A DNA stretch of 64,000 nucleotides, taken from contig NC_068977.1 in assembly GCF_016808095.1 (NCBI RefSeq), positions 9,670,479-9,734,478 of the forward strand, given 5' to 3'. The position numbers and the translations under genes are program-made. Position 1 is the first letter of the stretch. Each line of letters starts with the position of its first letter. The notes under the pieces are model-generated. The model made no database searches and was not told the DNA's origin. It saw nothing but the letters and a program-made list of their open reading frames with translations. Positions 51,701-61,424 of this stretch are shown piece after piece. The stretch is from Vigna angularis (lineage: Eukaryota; Streptophyta; Magnoliopsida; Fabales; Fabaceae).

Positions 51701-54700
51701 CCACCTCGCGTGGAGGAGGTAGTCCGAGCACTTCGTCAGGAAATACATCAGGGAATTCATCCACGACTGATCGTCCTCCATTCAGTTTACTGGACGATTG
51801 CTCATGATTCAAACCTTCAAGTCGTTCGTCCGAATGCGTCATGATCAGAAAGCAACTGGCGCCACCCACTATATCTTCCTTTAGTTGACCGAGGGTCACA
51901 GATAGATCCACTTCATACTCGTCTGGAAACACCAATTCCTTTGCACCACAATCTATGAGAATGCGATTGGTAGCCAGCCAATCCATTCCTAAGATTACTT
52001 CTAGATCTTTCAAGGGTAGACAAATGAGATTCACCTTATAATTACGCCCCTCAACCTCTATAGGACATTTAACACATACAGTAGACGTCCTAACCTCACC
52101 AGCCGCTGGGGTTGATACTACCAAGTCGAACTGCATCTCGCGTTCGGCTATACCCAATTTTTCGACGCACGCCTTCGAGATGAAGGAGTGTGTCGCCCCC
52201 GAATCATACAACACACAGCAAGGCTTCCCAAACAATAAACATGTACTGGTGATGAGCGTACCTGAACTGGAAGCTTCGGCGCCTGTTATAGCATAAACAC
52301 GACCAACCGCTTGTGCTCTTCCACCCCGATCCTGTTGCATCCTCCCGGCATTTGGCGGCCTCATTACTGCACGCCCGCCCATATTACACTCGTGCTCCAT
52401 GTGACCGTTTCTTCTACAGCGAGTGCAGTATTTTGCTCCCTCCAACAGAGGACACGACGATCTGTAGTGTGGTCCTCCACACTTAAAACATCTGACTGAT
52501 CCAGACTGTCCAGACTGTCCGGCAACAACCATAGCCTGAGAATTTGATGGTTGTGCTGGACGAGCATATGGCAACCTGTCCCGATTCATATTCGGCCTGG
52601 TCATGATCGGTCCTCTAGTTGGTTGTTGCTGCTTCTTCAGTCGTTCTGCTTCAGCCACATTTTTCTCTAACACTTTTGCTCTCTCAATCATAGTAGGAAA
52701 GGACTTAATGCAGAGGCTGGATATCAATACCTTAAGATCACTCCTCAGTCCATTTTCAAACTTCCTGCACTGCCATACTTCACTAGTGGCAAGGGTATTA
52801 AAGCGAACCAGATGTTTGAACCTGTTGGTGTACTCCGAAACAGACATATTACCTTGTACCAACTGGAGAAATTCCACCTCTTTGCCGAAACGAACACTAT
52901 CCGGGAAATACTCCTCATAAAACTTTTCCTTGAAAACTTTCCAGGAAATAGGGCTGTGAGATTCTGCTAGTATCATCTTCGCAGTCGACCACCAATGACT
53001 GGCCTCTCCAGTCAACAGATACTCGGTGAATGTCAGTCTTCGATCGTTCGGACATTCCTTGGCATCGTAAATCTGTTCCATGTCCCTTATCCACTGATCA
53101 GCTCCGTCGGGAAGGCACTTCCCATCAAATTTTGCAGGACGATGCTGTAAAAAGTTCTCCAAACTCCACTCAGTCTGATGAGTAGGGTTTGAAGCAGATG
53201 CTCCTGGTGTACCCCTGGTAGCTGCAAGAATCTCCATAAGCTGCCTCTGAGTCACTTCAGAATTTGCGCGAGCGGCCTCCAAACTCTGTAAGGCAGCCGC
53301 ATTTTGCTGCGTCAAAACAGCGTTCTGCTCTTGTAACCTTTCAATTACTGATTCCAACAATCTGGCGTTGTTGGGCACATCATGTTCATTGGTCTGCGGT
53401 GGAGGAGGAGGAGGAAGTCTAGATGCCATTGGTTCTCTGAGAAACAGAGAAAAGAAACGAACGTTAGTCCTGTTCAAAGTGTTGAAAATAACTCATTAAC
53501 GCAATTTAAGCACACAGCAAAAACACAGTGTACTCATAACCTACAGTGTCCTTAAAAGAACAAAACTGCTCTCATACCACTAATGTGACATCCCAAAAAT
53601 ACAGTCATAACTATAAATTTAGAAAATCACATTTAATAATAATCTCAAACAGTTTTACACTAAAAGTTAAAGAAATGAGAAACCAACGGACGCTCAAGGA
53701 CGAACGTCCTTTAGAACAAATCCAACATAACGGACGAATATGTACAAGTCGCACGCTACACATAAGAGTTTACAATTTAAAGCCAACGTACAAGAAACCT
53801 GACCGAACGGTTTACACAGAACAATTACCGAACGGTCGAATTAACTTAAAAGAAAACAAGAGATGGTCGAACGACCACTCAGTTCAACAAAATACAATAC
53901 TGGCCGAGCGGTGTCACTGCTCGATCTTCACTTCGACATCAACCGGGTTCTCTTCATTCAACGCTTCTTCCAAACGCTCATCTCCCTCTGCTCACATCCA
54001 CACGGATGATCATTGCAATGACAAGACAAACGTACAAGGGCAAAGGACAACACAAGGAAACGAAAGGGTAAGCTTACGTAATTTAACTCATGCATCAACA
54101 TGCAATTTCAGGTAAACAATTCAACATACATGCATATCTCAACATATACATTCATTAAATAACAACCCACGTTAACGTATTCACAAATTAAAACTCAACA
54201 AGACTGACTGTCCGGACTGTATGAACTCTGTGTAGCTTCGGTGTTCGTGCACCCGGGTGATGTAGTAACTGGAACTCTCATCAGCTGCCACCCGAGGTTA
54301 ATCCTATCTGTCCAAATAATCATCAGGACTAGGACCTCCTGCCGTTCCCACACATGACGTACCCCCTCTACGTGAGGACGAGTACTCACGGGACATCAGG
54401 ATGAACAACCGGCTAAGCTTACCACATTCATACTTTACAAATCTAAATAATCAATTCCTGAGTCGTTCCTCCCCGGAACGCTCTTTCAAAAATCATAACT
54501 TTCCATTCATCTCATATATATATATATTCTTTCGCATTTACTGTTCATCATGCACTATTCATCATTTACTGTTCATCAATATCATGAATTACCGAATGTT
54601 CCATCCCAAGGAGACCGAGGACGAACGCTATCCGCGAGACCAAAAGACGCTCGTCGGATCAAAGAGCGAACGCTAACAGCGAGACCGAAGGACGCTCGTT

Positions 54701-57700
54701 GTACAAAAGAACGAATGGCAGAGTTACAGTTAATTACAGAAAAGGCCAAGTACGGTACTGTTTACTGGACGAACGCTATTTCGCGGGAAAAGAGTACGGG
54801 CGCTCAAAATAATACCGAGCGTCATTTAGGACGAACGCTCAACATAAGACCAAACCTCATTTTGAGCGAGCGTTCAGAATAAGGTCGAACGCCATTTAGG
54901 GCGAGCGTTCAAAATCATAAGACCGAGCCCATTTTAGGACGAACGCTCAGTTCAACCGAGCACCATTTTGGACGAACGCTCAGTGTGAGACCGAGCCCCA
55001 ATTTGAGCGAGCGTTCGGTATAAGACCGAACACCATTTTGAGCGAGCGCTCATTATGAAACGAACACCAAACGGAACGAACGTTCAGTATAGGATTAGGA
55101 CGAACGCTCAATTGGAGACCGAGCACCAGGACGAACGCTCCAGCTGAGTATTTTGACACGAGGACGCTCGTCCTGAATAGAAGATTTATCCAAACGAAAA
55201 ATCAACATTTGAATTGTTACTAAGGAAAACCGAACGGTCAATGACCGTTCAGTACGAACGTACATGTTCATCAAATTCTCTTACAAATCATTTTTCATTT
55301 CCAGTTCATTTCTCATAGTTCCACTCGTTCACATCGCACAAATCTCATATTTCATACATCTCATATTATATAATTTCATATATTTCATTTCATCAATCAA
55401 CGAACGTTCATGCATCTAAATCTCATCCAATTCATCATATATTATTCTCATGCAGTAAAATAACGAACGTACATATCATTCCATTTCATCAAACATCATA
55501 CATCATACTCATACGAACGTTCATACACACACATGCATTCAAAACAGTTAAATTAAGTAAGCTTACCTTACCCGGAAATGAACGAACGTTCACAGACGCA
55601 CACAGACGCTCTCCACTCAATCCTTATCGCCAACGTTCGTTAATCCACTATTCAGACGAACCCCAATAATGAAAATCAGAACCGCTTTCAGAACCGCTCT
55701 ACTTTAAGAAATACGAACGTACAACTCAAAACTGAGTTTTCATGCACGGAGGACGAACGTTAAAAATGAAGGAAAGGACTTACCAGCTTCGCTAGCCGAA
55801 CGTTCTCTCTGAAATTCCTTGACGCCGAACGTCCTTCTTCAGTACCGGAATCACTGATCGGAGGAGGTGAATTGGGTGGTTTCTAGAGAGAGAGAGAGGG
55901 TGTAGAGAATGAAGAGAGAAGGAGAGAGAATTGAGTCTGAGAAACTGAAGGAGAGAGGGTGAAGAGGGAGATCTATCAGAATTAAAATTAAGAGGTGTGT
56001 GCTCCACTCAGCCGGACGCACGTCTCCACTCAACCAGTGCGCGCTCCACTTCAGCCCAATACCGGACGGTCGCTTATCCTGAGCCGGACGCGTGTATTCC
56101 ATTTATGAGTGCTGGACGGACGTCCATTCGCAGGCGGACACGTGTATTTCACTAACACTTTCCACTACCGGTTCTGACTCAGCTCCACGTTCGACAGTCG
56201 GCGTCCGTTAGTGGATGTCGGGCACTGCTGTCGGCCATGTGCGTGCTGAGGTGGCGCGCTCTCCTGCCGCCACGTGGACTCCACTGTGCACGTTTTTCTG
56301 AAGCCTGACAGTATGTAAAACTCTCGTTTGGTACCTTATATACTATTTTTTATTTATGTATAAAATAATTTTTATCTAATAAAAAAATTATTTCGTTTTT
56401 TCTTGTTTTTATTTATTTCTATAAACTTCCATTAAGTCGTTGAGAAAACAAAATAACCATTTTATTTTGTTAGTAATTATTTGACAGGTATTAAAAGGTA
56501 ACTTTAATTCTATTTTTTTAGTTACATATTTTAAATTCTAATATATTAAGTGATGTGGGATTTTTCTATTATTTTTTCACGCAAAATTTGTATATCTATA
56601 TCTATGTAAAACTAGATATTAATAACTAACTCGTTAGAAACTGATATTAAACATCTAAGAAAAATCATTAACGAATTTTAATACTATATTAAAAGAAATA
56701 ACTTTAAATCTAATTCATTTATATAAAATTAAATCTAATTTATAATATTTAATAAATTAAATAATCATTAGTTTGTCATTATTACATGAATAAGTATAAA
56801 AAAGACTTGAATGTAGAAACGAGATTCGTACCTACATAAATATAAAATCATAGTAATAATTTTTACAATTAAATTTCTACAAAGCCTTATAAAAATCTTC
56901 ATTTTTTTGAAAAACAACCATGTGAATATATTAAAAACTTTTATGTATATCCAATAAATCAAAGAAACAAATATTATTTCGAGATGCATTCACTTTTATT
57001 AGTTATCACCATTAACTCCTGAAACATCTTATGCTCATGCCAAAACGACAATTATCATAAAGAAAAAGAAAACACAATCACAAGAAAAAAGTGGATAAGC
57101 TAATACTAACATGAATATACATAGACCATTTATCACTTAATATCTCAACCAATTCAAAACATAGCATTTAATAATTTACTCATCACACCATTCATAGACA
57201 CTTAAGTAAAATATAATTATAGACTCGATATTTGGATTTATGCATTGACTCGAACTTTAGAATCTATGCACTTGCCGTCAAATGAAATTGAAATCCTTAA
57301 GACCTCAAGTGTTATATATAATTTTGTTTTTCCCTTCTAATGACAAGATAAATTCTCTATAGCTTAAAAGAAATGGAGTCCACAACCCCAAAACCAACTA
57401 TAGGAATTTTCTTCACTTTTCACCACCTAAACCCTATCCTTTACATGAGTCACTCAATCATGTAAAGTATAAGGATAACTTCAAAAGGGTGTCCCTAGTC
57501 AATGCATAACACTAATTAACTTACCATACCCTTCCTCTTTAGAAAAAAGATGACCATGCAACCAAAACATACATACAAAACAATGTCTTATCCCTTTATA
57601 TTAAATAGGTATAATACCTATTTTGGTCCCAATTTTGGTTGAGAATGTTCGAAATGGTCCCAATTTTTTTTTGTTCAATGTTGTCCTAAAGAACGTAATT

Positions 57701-60483
57701 TATGTTCAATTTAGTCCTTTTTGTAAACGGTGTTTAAATCGTTAACGGCCAGATGTCTAGATGTTCCATAAATGACACATCACCCTTGACATGTCATCAT
57801 CATCTCCTACCTCCAAAAGCCCTAATTTCCCCTACACAGAAACCCTAGCCACCACCTAACCCTAACCGTCGTTGCCACGGTCACGACCAACCACCATCTT
57901 CGCACCTCCATCATCTTCTCCAACACCTAAGTCCTAACTGTTGAAAATGTATTTTTGATTAGGGTCTCAGCTCGCGAGACCACCATCTTCGCGCATCATC
58001 TTCCTCGCGCTTCCGAAACCTTAGGTCGCAACCATCGCTGCGCAACAAAGCCCATTTTAGGCTATTGCCACCGTAACAATCGCGCCACTCAACACGAGAA
58101 CCTGCAACCACCACATCTCCATCGCGACGCCATCAAACCTGCAGCAAATCACGAGTCTTCCTCCTCTAGCACCAACCTAAATCGCGAGTTTCGTACAACA
58201 TTCATAGCCAACAACGGAATCTCCATGGCCGCCACTACTACTACTACTCTCCCTTCTTTAACGCGTCGCCGCGGCACACACCTTCATCATCCTCGCCAAC
58301 CCCAAACCTGTAAACCACAAGAACCAGAAATTTGCCGCGGCACACACCTCCATCACCTCCACCGTTCGGTAGCCTCACCCCTTCAGCCATTTGGTTTCCT
58401 TCTTCTTCTCCCTCACTGCTCGGCCTCTTCCTGCCTTCCAAATCAGAACGCCACAAAGGACTCCACGTAAGCCAATACATGACATTTCACTCTGTAATTG
58501 CACATCTGGACATCTGGCCGTTAACGATTTAAACGGCGTTTGCAAAAAGGACCAAATTGAACACAAATCACATTCTTTAGGACTACATTAAACAGCAAAA
58601 AAAAAATTGAGACCATTTCGAACATTCCCAACCAAAATTGGGACCAAAATAGGTATTATACCTAATAAATAATGTCCTTAAAACATTTCATAATTCTGAC
58701 ACTCCTCAATCATTTCCTCTTTATTCATATTTTTCATAACACATACCATAATATATATATATATATATATAAAAGAAGATTATTTCATCACATTGACATG
58801 CCTTAATTTGTATATCACACTCATTTATCATTCTCAAAGCACATACTTTTATCAACCCAAGACCACAACAGTGCATAAGAACTTACTAACTCATCAAATA
58901 GAAATACTCTTAATAAAAGAGAAACCTAAAATATAACGCAATCAAGAGAAATTAACCGGTCTAACTACATACCTCAAATCAATGATCTTATCGGTTAAAG
59001 TGAAGAATCATGTGTCGATGATCTATTGTCAAAATTTCAGCTTGATCTTACAGTTAATTAATAGAGAATCCTAATTTTCCCAAAATGCCTCAGTGTTGGA
59101 AAATAGGATGGCACACATGCCCCACAACTAGCGCCAACGCTACTCCCATGAATTTTTCTAGAAATTTTACTCTATAGTTGAGCCCAACGATCCTTTGGTT
59201 GTGCCCAACGCCAACAAGTTAGTGAACTCACTAACTTTGTAGCGCCTAGTGGTACCAAAGCTTCACCAAGTTCAAGCAAAGTTAGTAACCACTGCATGAT
59301 TGACACCCGATGACACTATAGAGCTCTTAGCACTACACTAGAAGCTAGATATTTTTCTACGAGTTTTGATTGAGCAATTTTGACTCTTCTTGAGTTATTC
59401 CTCACTTAAATAACTTTATAAAATTACAACATAACTATATTTTAACTCAAGAAGTACCAAATTTGATCAATCAAATGACTCATAGAAGAATTCCTATCAA
59501 CAACAAAACTAAGATTCTACAAGAACAACACGCACTCCTTAATACCAATTGAATCAAAATCGCTTATCTTTAAATAAATCCTATAACACTAAATAGATTA
59601 CACCATTGTAAACCCATTGAGTCCAATTTATCAAATTTGACAGATTTCATCATACTAAAAATCCAAGACACACTTAACATGCATTGAAAATTCCTCCAAG
59701 ATAAAACTAACCAAGATGTTCACCTCACACTTCAAACCATTCAACAACATACCAATTTCATATTAAAACACCAACTCAACCAAAACGATTCAATTAAATA
59801 GTTTAATAGAAAAGATTAAATTCCACAACAAAAATTAACATATTTGACCGTTTGCATAATTAACCAATTTTACGTATAATTCCAACCAACTCATTTTAAT
59901 TCAGAAATCTATAACTCTAGGTTCAAGACCAAAATTCTCATACACATGCAACCATAAAAAAAAATTAACATGTAATTAATTAAAATTAGTTTCTCTCCTT
60001 AGCCAATGACGTTTTCTTTCAAACAAGGATTGTCCTAAAAAACTAAAACACATAAAATCCCCAAACAAACAATGAAACCCCTGGATAAAGATATAAGACT
60101 ACCATTAGCATGAGAGAGCAACATAGAGTCACCAAAAGTAATCTTAAGTCACATGCTTTGTTCTAAAGTACACATTTGATTCAATACCTTAAATTCTTAA
60201 AAAGGAAAAAATGAAGAACTTATTCTATTTAATTTCATAAACGATGAGTTTTTTAGAATTTTTTACCAGAAGAAATCCTATGACCTGTGATCTTGAATGA
60301 GATAAAAATTAGATTAAAAAATGACGAAAGAGTGTAGAAAAATTTAGAGCACTGTTTTTAAGAAAAAAAATAGTTTTTATAAAAATAAACTTTTCTTATT
60401 AAAAACATTAATAAACTTAACATTTTATTATTAAAATATTAGTATTATATTTTCATAAAAATCACTCTAGTCATTTTCTAGGT

Positions 60484-60575
<92 letters not shown>

Positions 60576-61248
60576 TATTATTTTATATTAGATTTCAATA
60601 ATAAAAGAAGTTTGAAGATATTCTCAATAAAAACACTGGGTGTTAGACATACAATAAAAAATAAAAAAATTTCATAAATTAAAAATTGTCTTATAATTAT
60701 GCTAGTATTAAAGGTCTTGTTTTGTACTTTATATAATACTTTTTCATTTATGCATAAAATAATCTTTATCTAATAAAAAATCATTTCATTTTTTTCTTGT
60801 TTTTATTCATTTGTATAACTCTCATTCGTTAATGTTGAGGAAACAAAACTACCCTTTTATGTTATTAATAATCGTTTGACGAGTAAAAGTATTCTAAGGT
60901 AACTTTAATTCTAATTTTTTTTTTCTAACTTGTAAAGTGAAGATTTATCATACTTATATATTTTGGATTTTAAATGGATTGTTAATGGATTGATAAGTAA
61001 CTCGCAAATGACATGTCTAATAAAAATTATTAAACTTTAATACTACATAAAAATTAAATTTAAACCTAATTCGTATATATAAAATTAAACCTAATTTATA
61101 TACTCTATTTTATATGTGATTGTCTTGGCTTCAGGTTACACCATACAAGAAAGTAAGGCGTGTAGCATTTGTTGATTCCATTCCCAAGAATGCTTCAGGA
61201 AAGATTCTGAGAAAGGATTTAAGTAAAGTTGCGCTCTCTAAGTTATAA
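36080..61248 (+). CDS. 4-coumarate:CoA ligase-like peroxisomal acyl-CoA synthetase, six exons, 541 aa
   Basis: Adenylate-forming enzyme that should activate a carboxylic acid with ATP to an acyl-CoA. Exons: 36080-37096, 42343-42523, 42925-43067, 43767-43834, 45863-45965, 61135-61248. All introns are GT-AG, phases match and the joined frame is open. The P-loop [10 protein letters not shown] begins at residue 201, GYGLTEC at 340, GELWIKGP at 388, the hinge-side GWLRTGD at 415, [17 protein letters not shown] from 432, and the catalytic lysine in SGKILRK is residue 527. The last three residues are SKL (PTS1), pointing to peroxisomes, as in the 4CL-like clade involved in OPDA/jasmonate-type or other acyl activation rather than cytosolic lignin 4CLs. 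Length fits the family. GYGLTEC has Cys where Ser is usual. The ATG at 36080 suits family N-termini; an in-frame ATG 45 bases upstream is less likely. Introns 1 and 5 are swollen by transposons. Substrate is not determined. Confidence 0.92.
37796..38120. repeat. Degenerate minisatellite, about 4 units of 80-90 bp
   Basis: Units share GGTCGATCGAATTGTTTGGT-like cores, GACTCATTG, a TTTGTTCTTCAAATT-like stretch and ATTGATTATTTGG, with decreasing similarity. Confidence 0.6.
39650..41420. repeat. Ancient, highly diverged LTR in intron 1
   Basis: Contains the GATCATCACAAAAGAAATAA-type block, a run of CTCGGTCA / CTCAGCCA minisatellite units (about 40430-40610) and an end (about 41320-41390) resembling 60200-60300. 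The layout follows that of the gypsy LTRs at 46-56 kb, but identity is too low to place exact ends. Confidence 0.4.
42343..42523 (+). CDS. Acyl-CoA ligase exon 2
   Basis: 181 bases, from GYGLTEC to the first base of the split Gly after YVMK. Acceptor ATGTAG, donor AAAG/GTAATT. Confidence 0.92.
42828..42883. repeat. ATT microsatellite in intron 2
   Basis: Near-perfect (ATT)n run of about 56 bases, some 40 bases before the exon 3 acceptor. Confidence 0.9.
42925..43067 (+). CDS. Acyl-CoA ligase exon 3
   Basis: 143 bases encoding [20 protein letters not shown] through YKGYQ. Acceptor GGAGTAG, donor CAG/GTCA. Confidence 0.92.
43767..43834 (+). CDS. Acyl-CoA ligase exon 4
   Basis: 68 bases encoding [20 protein letters not shown] and VIP. 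Acceptor TTGCAG, donor CC/GTAAGA. Confidence 0.92.
44295..44329. repeat. AT microsatellite in intron 4
   Basis: Uninterrupted AT dinucleotide run of about 35 bases. Confidence 0.85.
45169..45275. repeat. Two tandem copies of an about 54-bp AT-rich unit in intron 4
   Basis: The unit AATGAATTTTTATAATTTTA followed by GAAAAAATATATATA and ATAATAATAATATAAA occurs twice back to back. Confidence 0.75.
45697..45751. repeat. AT microsatellite in intron 4
   Basis: Uninterrupted AT run of about 55 bases, roughly 110 bases before the exon 5 acceptor. Confidence 0.9.
45863..45965 (+). CDS. Acyl-CoA ligase exon 5
   Basis: 103 bases encoding [16 protein letters not shown] through VIDFVAKQ. Acceptor GAACAG, donor CAG/GTCC. 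Followed by the 15.2-kb intron. Confidence 0.9.
46045..46121 (+). repeat. Direct duplication copy 1, part a
   Basis: CATACAATAAAAATAAAAAC ... CTTATAAATATGCTAGTAT matches 60647-60710. The copy is split by the gypsy element and continues at 56311. Confidence 0.6.
46122..48837 (-). repeat. 3' LTR of the gypsy element
   Basis: Runs from TGTGACATCCC to CCTGACA on the plus strand, adjacent to the polypurine tract. Rich in ACGAACG(T/C) words. It is also homologous to the solo LTR at 7678-23564 and, weakly, to 63024-64000. Confidence 0.95.
47380..47690. repeat. LTR-internal minisatellite (copy also at 54840-55150)
   Basis: Roughly eight degenerate units of about 35-45 bp combining GACGAACGCTCAG or GAGCGAGCGTTC with GACCGAGCNCCATTTT. 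The solo LTR has a related array. Confidence 0.75.
48838..48848 (-). other. Polypurine tract of the gypsy element
   Basis: On the minus strand GTTGGGGGGAA directly precedes the 3' LTR (TGTCAGG), the expected plus-strand priming site. Confidence 0.85.
48879..53429 (-). pseudogene. gag-pol of the gypsy element, one frame with two in-frame stops
   Basis: Start taken at [11 protein letters not shown] (53429). One frame runs to the TAG at 48879-48881, about 1516 codons, broken by TGA at 50436-50438 and TAG at 49560-49562; frame is kept across both, so these are nonsense changes, not frameshifts. Order: gag with WSTAKMIL and [11 protein letters not shown]; two zinc knuckles ([27 protein letters not shown]) near residue 315-345; protease YDSGATHSF near 408; reverse transcriptase ([30 protein letters not shown] near 740); RNase H ([13 protein letters not shown]). 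After the first stop come the integrase zinc-binding region ([20 protein letters not shown]) and core ([27 protein letters not shown]). After the second come [16 protein letters not shown] and a chromodomain-like end ([18 protein letters not shown]). The first stop falls before the integrase, the second within the integrase region. Confidence 0.92.
53568..53579 (-). other. Primer-binding site of the gypsy element
   Basis: The minus strand reads TGGTATGAGAGC, one change from the initiator-Met tRNA PBS TGGTATCAGAGC, four bases from the 5' LTR edge. Confidence 0.85.
53584..56310 (-). repeat. 5' LTR of the gypsy element
   Basis: Same boundaries as the other LTR (TGTGACATCCC ... CCTGACA). It carries a 12-base duplication (TTTCAGAACCGC, about 55686-55697) absent from the other copy and a TA run two bases shorter. 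Confidence 0.95.
56311..56750 (+). repeat. Direct duplication copy 1, part b
   Basis: Continues copy 1 after the gypsy insertion. ACCTTATATACTATTTTTTA, ATAAAATAATTTTTATCTAA and GGTAACTTTAATTCTA blocks match 60710-61115 in order. Confidence 0.6.
57000..60300. repeat. Ancient diverged LTR-like sequence in intron 5, carrying a MULE
   Basis: Flanks of the MULE at 57608 share the block order of the LTR in intron 1, including a CATAAAGAAAAAGAAAACAC..GGATAAGC block and an end (60220-60290, CCTATGACCTGTGATCTTG) resembling 41320-41390. Exact ends and TSD are not resolved, so it could be more than one old element. Confidence 0.35.
57608..58662. mobile_element. Non-autonomous Mutator-like element with long TIRs (1055 bp)
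   Basis: The left end GGTATAATACCTATTTTGGT and the complement of the right end match exactly at the tip, and similarity continues imperfectly for about 170 bases (through TTCAATTTGGTCCTTTTT and TTAACGGCCAGATGTC). Flanks are TATTAAATA (57599-57607) and TAATAAATA (58663-58671), a 9-bp duplication with one mismatch. The GC-richer middle with CCCTAACC runs and an open frame of 171 codons has no recognisable domain and may be captured genomic sequence. Confidence 0.8.
60488..60571. repeat. TA microsatellite, 84 bp
   Basis: The longest uninterrupted TA run in the window, inside intron 5. Confidence 0.95.
60640..61115 (+). repeat. Direct duplication copy 2
   Basis: Matches 46045-46121 plus 56311-56750 over about 0.5 kb with many small changes, ending just before the exon 6 acceptor. 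The gypsy element is present only in copy 1, so the duplication is older than that insertion. Confidence 0.6.
61135..61248 (+). CDS. Acyl-CoA ligase exon 6
   Basis: 38 codons including stop. [27 protein letters not shown] with the catalytic Lys, then the C-terminal SKL. Acceptor GGCTTCAG. Confidence 0.92.
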   Translation, partial: VTPYKKVRRVAFVDSIPKNASGKILRKDLSKVALSKL

Positions 61249-61309
61249 TGCCTCATTTATTTTAATTTATTTTATCGAAAGTGATGCATGGTTTTTCTTT
61301 TGAGTTTAC

Positions 61310-61315
61310 AATAAA
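61310..61315 (+). terminator. Candidate polyadenylation signal of the ligase gene
   Basis: AATAAA lies 62 bases after the stop codon, in a T-rich 3' region and before the downstream MULE. Confidence 0.5.
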
Positions 61316-61424
61316 GTGGTTATTGAGTCAATGATTTGTTTCAAATAAAAATAAATAAAAAATATTTGTTTGTATTCCTATATGCGATATATGATTTATA
61401 TTTAAAGACAGCCATTTATTCTTA

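Larger units (their letters stand above)
46122..56310 (-). mobile_element. Full-length Ty3/gypsy LTR retrotransposon (chromovirus type), 10.19 kb
   Basis: Flanked by a perfect 5-bp duplication GTATG (46117-46121 and 56311-56315). LTRs of 2716 and 2727 bp bound an internal region with a primer-binding site, a gag-pol frame and a polypurine tract, all on the minus strand. The LTRs differ by about 14 substitutions and three small indels by eye, about 0.5%, indicating a recent insertion. The single gag-pol frame, initiator-Met PBS and C-terminal chromodomain-like segment fit the plant chromovirus (Del/Tekay-like) group; the clade is inferred. gag-pol has two in-frame stops, so this copy is unlikely to move by itself. 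It lies antisense in intron 5 of the ligase gene. Confidence 0.95.
45966..61134 (+). other. Intron 5 of the ligase gene (15.2 kb), transposon-filled
   Basis: From exon 5 donor CAG/GTCC to exon 6 acceptor GGCTTCAG. Contains a young full-length gypsy element, an ancient LTR carrying a MULE, a duplicated 0.5-kb segment and an 84-bp TA run. Removing the gypsy element still leaves about 5 kb. Confidence 0.85.

Noticed and set aside
53546..54115. Plus-strand frame of 189 codons in the 5' LTR
   Set aside because: Antisense to the element, no recognisable domain, partly low complexity; the other LTR lacks the same uninterrupted frame.
57955..58470. Frame of 171 codons in the MULE interior
   Set aside because: His/Thr/Pro-rich with no domain, inside a non-autonomous element; possible captured non-coding DNA.
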